A stretch of 64,000 bases of DNA from an uncultured Granulosicoccaceae bacterium (GTDB lineage: Bacteria; Pseudomonadota; Gammaproteobacteria; Granulosicoccales; Granulosicoccaceae), in the NCBI GenBank assembly GCA_937930305.1, contig CALGLE010000021.1, forward strand, positions 1 to 64,000, in the 5' to 3' direction. This document shows positions 26,098 through 35,767 of the stretch, one piece after another. Made by a program: the position numbers and the translations under genes. Under the pieces are notes generated by a model. The model ran no database searches and was not told where the DNA came from. It was given only the letters and a program-made list of their open reading frames with translations. Position 1 is the first letter of the stretch, and every line of letters starts with the position of its first letter.

Positions 26098-26539
26098 TCT
26101 CGTTGTAATCTGCATATTACTGCTGGTCGGATTGGTGTTCGGCAAGATGGCTGAAAAGAAACATTTAAAGTCGATAATTAAGAGAGAGAATCAACTCAAT
26201 GCTCTGCCAGCCATTGCCAGCCGGTATCCGCCTTCAGGTGACAATGTTGGCCCGTACCGACAGTTACTGGTCACCGGAAACGTCGTCATTGCCTCGGACT
26301 ACTTTAAAACATTCTTGTCCGGCTTGATCAATATTTTTGGTGGACGTGTGACCCCATTCGAATCATTACTTGATCGTGCACGTCGTGAGGCGATGTTACG
26401 AATGAAAGCGTCAGCGGATGCGGTGAATGCTGAATTTGTGTTTAATGTCAAGTACCAAACAGCGACGATTCAACAAAAAGGCTCGGGTGCGATTGAAGTG
26501 CTGGCCTACGGTACCGCGTTGATTCCAGAGCGCCGCTGA
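26090..26539 (+). CDS. Membrane-anchored YbjQ-family protein
   Basis: 149 residues from ATG 26090, which overlaps the stop of the first ybjQ gene by 8 bases. An earlier in-frame start at 26009 is inside that gene. The N-terminal helix (MFNLVVICILLLVGLVFGKMAEKK) anchors it to the inner membrane. The rest is a YbjQ domain (VTGNVVIASDYFKTFLSGLINIFGGRVTPFESLLDRARREAMLRM...). It is a paralogue of its neighbour and lies eight bases ahead of an M48 peptidase gene. Hetero-oligomer formation is plausible. Confidence 0.88.
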   Translation: MFNLVVICILLLVGLVFGKMAEKKHLKSIIKRENQLNALPAIASRYPPSGDNVGPYRQLLVTGNVVIASDYFKTFLSGLINIFGGRVTPFESLLDRARREAMLRMKASADAVNAEFVFNVKYQTATIQQKGSGAIEVLAYGTALIPERR

Positions 26540-26547
26540 AACGCACA

Positions 26548-27423
26548 ATGGAATACGAAAATCGTCAACCCACCGAAGGTATCAATGTCACGCATGAGAA
26601 CCCGGTAAAGAAGTTACTGGTGTATACGGTAGCCACTGTCATATTGCTGATGACGGTATTTTTTGTATTCAGTTTTTTAGGTGGATGGGCGGCTCGATCC
26701 ATTTCGTTTTCCACTGAAGTAAAAATCATGGAATCGGTCGGTGGGGATGTCGAGAAAATGATGGGCGTCGATTCCTCCGGCCCTGACTTTCTTGAACGAA
26801 AGGCTGCGCTAAATGACTTGGCTGTTCGAGTGATGGCCAATATGGATATCCCAGATTCCATGCACATTACTGTGCACTATGTGGATGACGATGTGTTTAA
26901 TGCATTCGCCACCCTGGGTGGCCATGTGTTCTTTTATCGTGGCTTGATTGAGCAGATGCCGCATGAAAACGCATTAGCGATGGTCATGGCACACGAGATC
27001 GCCCATGAAATTCATCGTGATCCTATCAGTGGCTTAGGTGGTGGCCTAACCGCAAAAATTATATTGTCCGCAGCTTTTGGAACTTCGGGTATTGCAGGAG
27101 ACTTATCCGCCATCACCAGTGCTGTAGGTGGGGCGAACTTTACTCGGCGAATGGAAACACGAGCAGATCACACAGCGATTACTGCAGTGAACCGCTTGTA
27201 TGGTCACGTAGCAGGAGCGGATGCCTTGTTTAAGCTGTTGGATAAAAAAGCCGGCGATGGGGATGAGCCCGGTTGGGCCGAGGCGTTTCTACGAACTCAT
27301 CCTTTGAATCGGAAGCGGGTGCAAGCCATTCACGAAACGGCAAAAGAGAATGGTTGGGAAACCACGGGGGATACGATCGAGCTGCCAGAGGCATTGAAAT
27401 TTGAGCCTGTCGCGGCGGATTGA
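26548..27423 (+). CDS. M48-family zinc metallopeptidase
   Basis: 291 residues: an N-terminal membrane helix (about 27-49), then a periplasmic peptidase domain with HEIAH (VMAHEIAHEIHRD) and the third ligand Glu in METRADHTAI. The ending FLRTHPLNRKRVQAIHE is typical of M48. It probably degrades misfolded envelope proteins, like BepA/YcaL. It is the third gene of the YbjQ-YbjQ-M48 operon, with an eight-base gap, so the YbjQ proteins may regulate or scaffold it. Confidence 0.92.
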   Translation: MEYENRQPTEGINVTHENPVKKLLVYTVATVILLMTVFFVFSFLGGWAARSISFSTEVKIMESVGGDVEKMMGVDSSGPDFLERKAALNDLAVRVMANMDIPDSMHITVHYVDDDVFNAFATLGGHVFFYRGLIEQMPHENALAMVMAHEIAHEIHRDPISGLGGGLTAKIILSAAFGTSGIAGDLSAITSAVGGANFTRRMETRADHTAITAVNRLYGHVAGADALFKLLDKKAGDGDEPGWAEAFLRTHPLNRKRVQAIHETAKENGWETTGDTIELPEALKFEPVAAD

Positions 27424-27445
27424 TCGATGATGCAACTGACTCTTT

Positions 27446-28363
27446 TTAGTGAGTGTTCTCACACCACTGCTTGATTAGAAAGTGAGCGATGGAATCAGAA
27501 CGTGGTAATTGGTGTGTAAAATTTTCATCGCCCCACGTGCCAAAACTGTTTAAATCTTCCCGTGTAAACCATTGAGCATCTTCAATCTCTTGCTCGTCTA
27601 ATGTGATAGCGGTTGTTGTTGCTTCCGACTTAAATCCCAACATAATCGAGCGGGGAAATGGCCAGGGTTGTGAAGTGATGTACTTTACGTTTTCCACCGA
27701 CACACCGACCTCTTCAAATACTTCTCGCACAACGGCTTGTTCCAAGCTTTCTCCGGATTCAACAAAACCTGCCAAAGTTGAATACATGCCCGGTGGCCAT
27801 ACGGGGCTGCGACCCAATAGACAGCGTTCCACCCCTTGTTCATCAATGTGTGTTACCAGCATAATGACAGCAGGATCTGTTCGCGGAAATTCTAACTGGC
27901 CGCAATCGGTGTTGGAGCACTGTTTAACATGACCACCTTGAGTGTTATCCAGTGCAACACCGCAAGCGCTACAAAAATTAGTGCGGCTGTGCCAATGGGT
28001 CAGCCCTTTGGCGTAGATGAGTAAAGCGCCATCATCGTCGTTGATGCGCATACCGATTTTGCGTAAGTCTTGAAATTCTGAAGCTGAGGGTGGCTCTGTA
28101 GCCAGAGCATCGTTGTCGTCTAGTGATAATGCAAACCACGGAATATCGCCTGTGGTGCCAAGAAAGATGGCATCACGGAATTGCCAGGCTGCTTGCACAG
28201 GCATCCATGTGAGTTCAGGCGATTCGGTATCATGGCTGACTAGGCATTTGCCCTGATGCAGGGGTAGCACCCTAGCGGTGGGATCGTTCCACATTTGAAC
28301 AAGCATTGCTTGGTTTTTTCGAAGATGGTCCTGACGATTGATGGGATGTTGGCTAATAAACAT
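27446..28363 (-). CDS. nudC: NAD(+)/NADH diphosphatase NudC
   Basis: 305 residues. A zinc ribbon (FCSACG...CSNTDCG) is followed by EFPRTDPAVIMLV. The Nudix box GFVESGESLEQAVVREVFEEVGV and the NudC-specific SQPWPFPRSIML follow. It hydrolyses NADH and removes NAD caps from RNA. Length is normal (E. coli 257, longer forms common). It is transcribed alone. Confidence 0.95.
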   Translation of the reverse strand: MFISQHPINRQDHLRKNQAMLVQMWNDPTARVLPLHQGKCLVSHDTESPELTWMPVQAAWQFRDAIFLGTTGDIPWFALSLDDNDALATEPPSASEFQDLRKIGMRINDDDGALLIYAKGLTHWHSRTNFCSACGVALDNTQGGHVKQCSNTDCGQLEFPRTDPAVIMLVTHIDEQGVERCLLGRSPVWPPGMYSTLAGFVESGESLEQAVVREVFEEVGVSVENVKYITSQPWPFPRSIMLGFKSEATTTAITLDEQEIEDAQWFTREDLNSFGTWGDENFTHQLPRSDSIAHFLIKQWCENTH

Positions 28364-28417
28364 AAATAAACTTGCGTGGGTGCACCGCGTTGAGTTTAGC
28401 GGTCTTCGGAAGAACCC

Positions 28418-29314
28418 ATGCGAACAAAATTTAATTCACATCTCTTACGCCGGTGCCTATGGATGATGGCGGTGGGGAGCTTGTTATGTAGCTCGGCGGG
28501 GTGGGCGCAGGAACGGCCGGGGCTACAAGGTAAACCCAAATGGGAATTTGGGGTAGGGGCTGGGTATTTTGAAGGCTTTGATTACCCCGGTTCACTTGAT
28601 TCGAACCGGCGAAGATTTGGACTGCCGTTTTTCATTTACCGCAGTAAGCGCTTTCGATTTGGTGGCGGAGGTCTCAGTGCGGTAGCGATTGAAGAGCCGA
28701 GGTTAAAATTGGACTGGTCACTATCGGCTTCTTTAAATGCCTCGTCGGAAGGCAACTCGGCTCGATCTGGCATGGAAGATTTGGATTTTCTCATTGAGAT
28801 CGGGCCACAGCTGGTTTGGCGAGCCGTCGATGTAACTGGCCCAAGCGGTGTGGAATACCGCCTCGATTGGAACACCAAGGTACGCGGTGTTATGTCGACA
28901 GATTTCGGCTCGGCAAAAGATCGCGGCTTAGTCTTTGAAACCGCCTTGGCTGCACGAGTTCGAAATTTTGCAGGACAACATTGGGTATCACTCATTGGCG
29001 GGCTCAGTGCAAGGGCCGCAACCGAACGATTGAATGATTATTTTTATGAAGTGCCCGATGAGTTTGTTACAGCCACGCGCCCAGCATACGATGCACAAAG
29101 TGGTTTGATCGATGTTCGTGCAACAGCCGGCGTTGCGCTCAACTTACCAAAGCGTGTACGTGTGTTTATTGCAGCCACCACGGGTTTTTATCAATCGTCC
29201 GCCAACCGCGAAAGCCCACTTCATCGTGCGGTTAGCACCACATCTGCTGCGGTGGGTGTGGTTTGGACTATCGCGCAGAGTGAGGAACGGGTTGGGGTTT
29301 TGGAAACCCAGTAG
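28418..29314 (+). CDS. MipA/OmpV-family outer-membrane protein
   Basis: 298 residues with a signal peptide (about 1-30, ending in GWAQE). The body has alternating beta-strands typical of MipA/OmpV barrels (KWEFGVGAGYFEGFDYPGSLDSNRRRFGLPFFIYRSKRFRFGG...). E. coli MipA links murein hydrolases and synthases; other members are porin-like. The last residues do not end in the aromatic that barrels often have, which is odd. Alone, convergent with the operon downstream. Confidence 0.88.
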   Translation: MRTKFNSHLLRRCLWMMAVGSLLCSSAGWAQERPGLQGKPKWEFGVGAGYFEGFDYPGSLDSNRRRFGLPFFIYRSKRFRFGGGGLSAVAIEEPRLKLDWSLSASLNASSEGNSARSGMEDLDFLIEIGPQLVWRAVDVTGPSGVEYRLDWNTKVRGVMSTDFGSAKDRGLVFETALAARVRNFAGQHWVSLIGGLSARAATERLNDYFYEVPDEFVTATRPAYDAQSGLIDVRATAGVALNLPKRVRVFIAATTGFYQSSANRESPLHRAVSTTSAAVGVVWTIAQSEERVGVLETQ

Positions 29315-29406
29315 TGCTGCAGCCCCACATATCAAAACATCGCGCTTCCCGGTGTGGGAACCGAAAACTCATCGCTCGTGCGGGTCTGGAAAGCTGTTTA
29401 CAACCA

Positions 29407-31440
29407 CTAACTCTGTAGCGTCTTCCTAAGTTGCCCTAACTGTGCATCAGCTTGTCCCGCCTGCGCTTCGGCGTCTTTACCGGTCATGGGTGCAAAGCGC
29501 GCAGACATCAACGTCTGACCAATGCGTTGAAGCTCTTCGTTGCCACGGCCAAGCGTTTGATAGGCACGCTCTAGATACGCCTGTGGGGTTTCTGCGGGTT
29601 CACGCTCAATACCTTGGGATTGCAGTACGGTTTCCAGTTTTTTCCAAATGCGTTCTGCAGGTAGCAAGGGTGGTTTTTTGCGCAAGGGGCTGCGCAACAT
29701 CCACAAACACCAAACGGCGCTGATGGCCAAAATGAACGCGGTTAATTGCCACAGGGCAAACGAGGGAAGGCCAATCTTTTTAAATAAGTTCTCTTGTGAG
29801 CGATTGTTGTAGTCAACCACCATGCGCTGCCAATCGTGGTTTACCGCATCCCACATTAATCCCGCTTTCTTGGTCCAGCTGAATGCATTTGAATTGGCAA
29901 AACCGTTGTTAAATTCTCCATCGGGAAGGGCGGCTCGAAGTCCGTTTTCAACACGCTCAGGCGCTACAGCTGCTGTGGGATCAAAACGTTGCCACACACC
30001 ATTGATATACACCTCAGACCACGCATGCGCATCGGACTGGCGCACAATCATATAGTCCTCGTTCATCTCACCACCCAAATATCCTGTGACCACGCGCGCA
30101 GGAAGGCCGGCGGCTCGCATCATCATGGTGAAGGCAGAGGCGTAGTGTTCGCAAAAGCCTTGGCGTGAGTCGAATAAGAATTCATCCACGGGGTTGTTCC
30201 CTAGCAAACCGGGTTCCAGGGTGTATCGGTAATCCATTTGATTGAATCGATTTAACACCCGATTTACATAGTCATTTGCGCTACTCGATTGTGCTCGAAG
30301 CTTTTTTGCTAACGTGGTGGTACGAGGTATGTTGTTAGGTACATTGAGTTCTACTTGGCTCGGTTTAACAGGCGCTTGAAAATGCCCTGTTATTGCAGAT
30401 CGTTGTGTGTATCGAAGCACACGTGTCACCGGATCGCGGGACATTAGTTGGCCTGCAGTTGATAGTGTGGCGAAGTCACTCACACTACCGATGGGGGTGA
30501 TTGACCCATCCTTGGACGGTATGGATACCGCTTGGTCCAATGCGAACAACCAATTTTGTTTATGCGGTTGCAACATCACGGTGTATTCCAAAGCCGATGG
30601 CACGGTGGATCCAGGATAGGCCTCCACTAAGCGCGGTTCTGGGCTCCAAGTAAAGCCATCGAATCGGGTTAACACGGGCCCTCGCCAATAGCGAGCATCC
30701 GCCGGTGGGGGCGCACCTTCAAACTCCACTCGAAACGCTACTTCATTACTTTGTGAAAGTGAGCCAATGTCACCTGGACGCATGGTATCGCTTAAACCGG
30801 TTTTTCCAGAGGCGTCATCAGGCAATGACCATAGGGGGCCAGGTAGTCTTGGAAACATGACGAACAACATCAAGGCAATGGGTAAACCCTGTAGCAATAG
30901 TTTTCCGATCAGGCGCAGTTGCGGTTTTTTTGCTAACGCGTGGGTGGGGTCTCTTAACACCGCTAATGCATGGCCAAGCGCAAGGACAGCGGGTAAGGTA
31001 ACTAGGGCAGCGATTAAGGACTGAGAATAGAAGTATTGTGTCAGCAACAATATGCAAGACAATCCCAACAGTAAGGTGGCGTCAGCGCTGCGACGGTATT
31101 CAGCAAATTTTAGTGACACCAAGATAAACAGAAACGCCACACAGGGGTCTCGGCCTAAAAAGTAGCCGTAGTGGGCTCGAATAAGGGCGGCTCCAATGAC
31201 TGCTAGCAAAGTGATTGACGGTGTTGAGAATAAGTAACGCCATTTCACATCATGAGGTGTGCGCCGGGCATACACACGCAGCGTGATCATTGCAACGCCA
31301 AACACGCTAATCCAAATGGGTAAATTCAATACATGCGGCAGTTGCACGAGCATCAGCAATGCGGCCAAGGCGTATAAGCTGGTGGCCTCCATAACCAGCG
31401 GTTCGGCGTTGTTACGCAGTGTCAGTGTGGGACGTTTCAT
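29407..31440 (-). CDS. TgpA-like membrane transglutaminase
   Basis: 677 residues. Several N-terminal membrane helices (about 15-200) come first. A periplasmic transglutaminase-like domain follows, with the Cys in QGFCEHYAS, His in DAHAWSE and Asp in WQRFDPTAA. One more helix (about 565-585) and a cytoplasmic tail (DUF4129-like, PAETPQAYLERA) close it. This is the TgpA layout, essential for envelope physiology in Pseudomonas. Last gene of MoxR-DUF58-TgpA, overlapping the DUF58 gene by four bases. Confidence 0.93.
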   Translation of the reverse strand: MKRPTLTLRNNAEPLVMEATSLYALAALLMLVQLPHVLNLPIWISVFGVAMITLRVYARRTPHDVKWRYLFSTPSITLLAVIGAALIRAHYGYFLGRDPCVAFLFILVSLKFAEYRRSADATLLLGLSCILLLTQYFYSQSLIAALVTLPAVLALGHALAVLRDPTHALAKKPQLRLIGKLLLQGLPIALMLFVMFPRLPGPLWSLPDDASGKTGLSDTMRPGDIGSLSQSNEVAFRVEFEGAPPPADARYWRGPVLTRFDGFTWSPEPRLVEAYPGSTVPSALEYTVMLQPHKQNWLFALDQAVSIPSKDGSITPIGSVSDFATLSTAGQLMSRDPVTRVLRYTQRSAITGHFQAPVKPSQVELNVPNNIPRTTTLAKKLRAQSSSANDYVNRVLNRFNQMDYRYTLEPGLLGNNPVDEFLFDSRQGFCEHYASAFTMMMRAAGLPARVVTGYLGGEMNEDYMIVRQSDAHAWSEVYINGVWQRFDPTAAVAPERVENGLRAALPDGEFNNGFANSNAFSWTKKAGLMWDAVNHDWQRMVVDYNNRSQENLFKKIGLPSFALWQLTAFILAISAVWCLWMLRSPLRKKPPLLPAERIWKKLETVLQSQGIEREPAETPQAYLERAYQTLGRGNEELQRIGQTLMSARFAPMTGKDAEAQAGQADAQLGQLRKTLQS

Positions 31441-32417
31441 GGCAGCTGGCCGGGTGCTTGCACTTTATAAGTGGCCAGTGCATCCAGGCAGGCGTTGCGA
31501 TGCGCATCCCCTGCGGCGGTATCAAGCTGCTGCCCATCCAGTGACAAAGAATAGCTTGCGCCTGCACGGTGCGCATCCATTACCCACGCGGCAAGCCGAG
31601 ACATTTGTGCTTCAATGTCGTGAAAATCGGTGGCAGCGACGTTGAGTTCGATGTCCCCACCCGGATGATTTTCTTCCAACTCCCGAACATGCAAACTACC
31701 ACCTCGGGCTGCGCGTTTCCACGCGATTCGTGTGAGTGGATCACCAGGCACATAGTCTCTTAAGCTGGCAACGTCACCATCAATTCCTTGCTGTGTGCTG
31801 TCGGCATCCCCGTCGGCGAAGGAGCGTGGCATGGGCGGGGGGTTAGTCTCAGGTTTTGGGCGCACAATAACGGAGGCCGGTGTATGACAGTAGCTCCAAG
31901 TCGTCCATAGTCCAATTGGGTATTGGCTGGTTAGTGCAATTCGCCCGAGCGCTTGATACCCACGCTGCGTGGTCTTTAACGGCAACTCGACGCGGGTGGT
32001 TTCGTTCGTGTTCACATCCGTTCTGACACGTTCACCGGCGTAAGTGATGTCAATGCCAATTCGATCTTGTTGGCCTTTGTTCGAAAGTTGCAATTGGAAT
32101 ACGGCGTTGTCGCCGCAGGTGGCAGGTTTTGCGCTGACGGCATCGAGTGTTAAACCCGATAAATTTTTATAAGTGTGCAACAAACTGGCGGCGAATAAAC
32201 CGGCCAGTAGAAAGCTGAGTGCGTAGCCTAAGTTCAACTGATAGTTGATGGACGCAATTAGACAAACCATTAAAGCAAGCAAGAACGCTAGCCCACGTTT
32301 TGAGGGCACGATATATATACGTTGATGCTCTACAGTTAACGGCAGAGTATCTTCAGGGCGTTTGCGAAAAAAACGTTGGGATACGTCTTTTGCAGACAGC
32401 GGTATTGAGCCTGTCAT
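31437..32417 (-). CDS. DUF58-domain protein
   Basis: 326 residues with two adjacent membrane helices near the start (about 36-80). The DUF58 core holds DYVPGDPLTRIAWKRAARGGSLHVRELEENHPGG. DUF58 proteins accompany MoxR ATPases and often carry a von Willebrand-like fold; their role is in envelope protein maturation. It lies 12 bases after moxR and overlaps the transglutaminase. Confidence 0.92.
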   Translation of the reverse strand: MTGSIPLSAKDVSQRFFRKRPEDTLPLTVEHQRIYIVPSKRGLAFLLALMVCLIASINYQLNLGYALSFLLAGLFAASLLHTYKNLSGLTLDAVSAKPATCGDNAVFQLQLSNKGQQDRIGIDITYAGERVRTDVNTNETTRVELPLKTTQRGYQALGRIALTSQYPIGLWTTWSYCHTPASVIVRPKPETNPPPMPRSFADGDADSTQQGIDGDVASLRDYVPGDPLTRIAWKRAARGGSLHVRELEENHPGGDIELNVAATDFHDIEAQMSRLAAWVMDAHRAGASYSLSLDGQQLDTAAGDAHRNACLDALATYKVQAPGQLP

Positions 32418-32429
32418 AGCAGCGCGAAG

Positions 32430-33356
32430 TTAGGGTGCTGTTACGTTGTCGGTGATGGTTTTTGCTGCTGCGGCTCCTGCCAACACGGATCCGGTTAGGC
32501 GATGACCTGCGACAGAAGCGAATACGGCCTTTACATCATCTGGCAGTACATGATTGCGATTGTGCACAAAGGCATATGCGCGGCTGGCCCGAACTAGCCC
32601 TAATGCTGCACGCGGGCTTAAACCATTTTGCTCTACCCGACTGGCGATAACGAGATCGTGTAAGTACTGCAGCACACTGTCAGCCATGTGCACCTCGTCA
32701 ATTTCATTCATCCACTGCAGCAGCACCTTGGGGTCGATCAAGGGTTGCATAGCGTCGACTTCTGTGCGGGTATCGCCGTTGGCCAAGAGCAGGCGCTCTT
32801 GTTCTTTATCTGGATAGCCTAATGAGATGCCCATTAAGAATCGGTCCAGTTGCGATTCAGGTAAACCGAATACGCCGCGTTGCTCGCCAGGGTTTTGTGT
32901 GGCGATAACAAAAAACGGATCGGGTAATTCTCGAGTGACACCATCCACGGTGACTTGCCGCTCTTCCATGGCTTCCAATAAGGCACTTTGTGCTTTTGCT
33001 GGTGCTCGGTTTATTTCATCAGCAAGCAATAAAGAGGTGAATACCGGCCCCGCTTGAAATTGAAACTCTTGGTTTTTCGAATCAAATATAGATACCCCAA
33101 CCACATCGGCGGGTAATAGGTCGTTGGTGAATTGAACACGTTTCCAAGGTAACCCCAACAAACCGCCAAAAGCGCGGGCCAGTGTGGTTTTGCCAACACC
33201 GGGAACATCCTCGATGAGCAAGTGACCACGCGCTAAAATGCAGGCTAGGGCTAAGGTGCATTGACCTCTTTTGCCAAGTAAAACGGTGTCCAGAGCATCC
33301 AGTATTTGTGTTGCACTGGGGTTTGATGGCTGTGGCAGTGGGGCGACAGATGACAT
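32430..33356 (-). CDS. MoxR-family AAA+ ATPase
   Basis: 308 residues. Walker A is GVGKTTLARA in LLIEDVPGVGKTTLARAFGG, Walker B is LLLADEINRAPAKAQSALLEAMEE, and ATQNPGEQRGVFGLPESQLDRF is typical of MoxR (sensor 1 plus arginine finger). MoxR ATPases act as chaperones on partners with von Willebrand-like folds, here DUF58. First gene of the operon; its promoter lies in 33357-33526. Confidence 0.95.
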   Translation of the reverse strand: MSSVAPLPQPSNPSATQILDALDTVLLGKRGQCTLALACILARGHLLIEDVPGVGKTTLARAFGGLLGLPWKRVQFTNDLLPADVVGVSIFDSKNQEFQFQAGPVFTSLLLADEINRAPAKAQSALLEAMEERQVTVDGVTRELPDPFFVIATQNPGEQRGVFGLPESQLDRFLMGISLGYPDKEQERLLLANGDTRTEVDAMQPLIDPKVLLQWMNEIDEVHMADSVLQYLHDLVIASRVEQNGLSPRAALGLVRASRAYAFVHNRNHVLPDDVKAVFASVAGHRLTGSVLAGAAAAKTITDNVTAP

Positions 33357-33541
33357 AGTTTCTTAGGCACCAGAGGATGTGAAATAAACAAAGCGTCTTG
33401 TTATATAGGTAGCGGCTGGCCATGCGACTTATGTCGCTAATTGTGGCCGACACTTGATCTACTGCGCAGGGTGTATGCGAACTGCGTAACGTTGCACAAA
33501 TTTGCCCCTTATAACGCTTCTGTACCGTGCATACTGTTGGG

Positions 33542-35731
33542 ATGATAACGAATTGTTTCGGGGCACGATTGCAACAAGCCGCGTTGGCCCAAGCCCTCCT
33601 TCTGCCATTGCTCTGCCTGCCATCCGTGCTAAACGCTCACGGTAATGAACATGGAGTGCCTGACGGGGGAGCAAAAGACCCTTTACTATCGCCAACCTCG
33701 TTTAATGCTGACTCAGGTACTCGCTCGTCTAGCCAGCGATTGGCCGTGCCAGTGGTATCAGCGGCTCAAGGGGGGCTTTGGTCTGAAGTTGAGCCCTGGC
33801 CGTTAGTTGCAGTTCATGCGGCCCTTTTACCTAACGGAAAGGTTTTGGCCTGGGATGCCACGCCTGATGACGCTGATGATGATCCACACACCACTGACAA
33901 CTACACCACACGAGTGACCTTGTGGGACCCGATCACGGGTACGCACGTTGAAACTAATAACGACACCGATACCGATTTGTTTTGTGCCGGTTCTGCGCAT
34001 CTTTGGGATGGGCGAGTGCTGTTTGCTGGAGGGGACAGTGGAACGGCGGGCGACAATGGTCCGCTGTCGAACACCAATATTTATGATCCTGAAACCAATA
34101 CTTGGCGACGTGCTCCCAATATGTTGGCACCGCGTTGGTATTCATCTGTAGCGGCTTTGGGCAACGGAGAAATGCTGACCTTTGGCGGGGGTTATTTGCC
34201 CACACCGGCAGGAGAAGTGTTTCAGTTTGATCAAACCTGGCGCGGCTTACCGATAACCAATCCGTCCCCTTACTTAGAAGACTACCAATGGTTACAAGCC
34301 ACGCCGGATGGGGACGTGTTGACTTTTGGCCCGGGCAATTCGGTTTCTGTTATAGAAACTGAAGGCAGTGGATCGTTTCGGCCCGGTCCTCAACGAGACA
34401 ATATCGATTTAAGAGATTACGGCAGTTACGCCATGTTTGATGTGGGCCGCATCTTGGTGGCAGGGGGTGGCGAATCAACGAATTCGTCGGTGGTTATTTC
34501 TACTGATACTCGCCAAACCAGTGACACCAGTTCTTTGAATGTGGGTAGACGCCAGCACAATCTCACTATCTTGGCCGATGGCAGTGTGCTTGCCACGGGC
34601 GGCAACACTGACGGCACGCGTTATGTCAGTGCAACCGGAGGCACCAAGGTGGTTGAGCGTTGGGATCCGGCGTCCGGTCGCTGGGATGTGATGAATCCGA
34701 TGTTTGCCGATCGACAATATCATTCCGTAGCGATGTTACTGCCTGATGGTCGCGTGTTATCCGCCGGTGGTGGTATCTGTGGTGATTGCTATGCGATCGG
34801 ATATGAAGAAATGAATTCGGAAATTTATTCACCGCCTTATTTGTTTGCGCCCGATGGATCTTTGGCTGTTCGGCCACGTTTATCTTCGGTGCCCGATCAA
34901 GTGAATTACGCGCAAAGTGTGGTGATGGGTGTCAGTGATGCCAACTCGATTGATCGTATGCATTTAATCAAATTAGGTTCAGTCACGCACTCTCAAAACC
35001 AAGAGCAACGTTTGGTGCCGTTAGAGTTTGAAAAATTCTCTGGCGCTGTGTCTGTAACCTTTCCAAGCTCACGTTATGTTGCTCCTCCAGGGCACTACTT
35101 GCTGTATGCCGTGAACAATGATGGGGTGCCCTCACTGGGTGCCACCGTCCGAGTGGGACACCCTCGTCCGTTGGTGGGTGAAACGGTGCGCCATGATTTG
35201 GGCGCGAACAGTACGGAATCGTTTGAATATCAACTGAGTGCGGGTCGTTTCCGTGTGATCGTCGATAACATCAACCCCGTCACCTTAATGTTTGGTCAGT
35301 CTCCAGCGCGATCTGTTGGCAATGAGAATCTGTCCATTTGTGAACCGGTGGTGGCCAACGGTCAATCGGTTTGTGAATTTACGGTGCCCAGCAGTGGAAT
35401 TTGGTATTTGTCGCAGCAGACCACCCAGCGTGTAAGTTACCAATTCTCAACCCAGGCAATTCCTGTAGCGTCTGGATTAACGCCATATGAACCACCCTCT
35501 GAGGGGCCTACTGGGCAACCATCAGAACAAGCTCCCAGCACACCAGCACCCGTCACGCCATCTGTACCAGAAGGTAATAACGCGGAATCACCGGTCGTTG
35601 TTGGGTCTCCCGCACCAGACATTCCCGTTCAATCTGTCACTGTTGGGGCCTTTAGTTGGTATGGAATGGCGGTGTTGTGGGGAATGTTAGTGCTGGGCAG
35701 ACGGTACTCAGTTGGTATACTTCAGTCATAA
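33542..35731 (+). CDS. Secreted copper-radical oxidase, galactose oxidase/GlxA family
   Basis: 729 residues from ATG 33542 (a GTG at 33527 adds five). Signal peptide (about 8-32), a seven-bladed kelch propeller with repeated GGxxx blades, and a C-terminal DUF1929 immunoglobulin-like domain. Galactose oxidase residues are all present, numbered from GTG: Cys153 (FCAGSAHLWDG) for the Tyr-Cys crosslink, Tyr205 (APRWYSS), Tyr398 and His399 (QYHSVAMLLPDGRV), His488 (SVTHSQNQ). A Pro/Ser-rich stalk then leads to one hydrophobic helix ending GRR, a C-terminal sorting-type tail. It should oxidise an alcohol or aldehyde and make H2O2. Substrate unknown. Confidence 0.88.
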   Translation: MITNCFGARLQQAALAQALLLPLLCLPSVLNAHGNEHGVPDGGAKDPLLSPTSFNADSGTRSSSQRLAVPVVSAAQGGLWSEVEPWPLVAVHAALLPNGKVLAWDATPDDADDDPHTTDNYTTRVTLWDPITGTHVETNNDTDTDLFCAGSAHLWDGRVLFAGGDSGTAGDNGPLSNTNIYDPETNTWRRAPNMLAPRWYSSVAALGNGEMLTFGGGYLPTPAGEVFQFDQTWRGLPITNPSPYLEDYQWLQATPDGDVLTFGPGNSVSVIETEGSGSFRPGPQRDNIDLRDYGSYAMFDVGRILVAGGGESTNSSVVISTDTRQTSDTSSLNVGRRQHNLTILADGSVLATGGNTDGTRYVSATGGTKVVERWDPASGRWDVMNPMFADRQYHSVAMLLPDGRVLSAGGGICGDCYAIGYEEMNSEIYSPPYLFAPDGSLAVRPRLSSVPDQVNYAQSVVMGVSDANSIDRMHLIKLGSVTHSQNQEQRLVPLEFEKFSGAVSVTFPSSRYVAPPGHYLLYAVNNDGVPSLGATVRVGHPRPLVGETVRHDLGANSTESFEYQLSAGRFRVIVDNINPVTLMFGQSPARSVGNENLSICEPVVANGQSVCEFTVPSSGIWYLSQQTTQRVSYQFSTQAIPVASGLTPYEPPSEGPTGQPSEQAPSTPAPVTPSVPEGNNAESPVVVGSPAPDIPVQSVTVGAFSWYGMAVLWGMLVLGRRYSVGILQS

Positions 35732-35767
35732 GATTACAGCCCAGTTTTTGGGTGAGTCGGAATTTGC

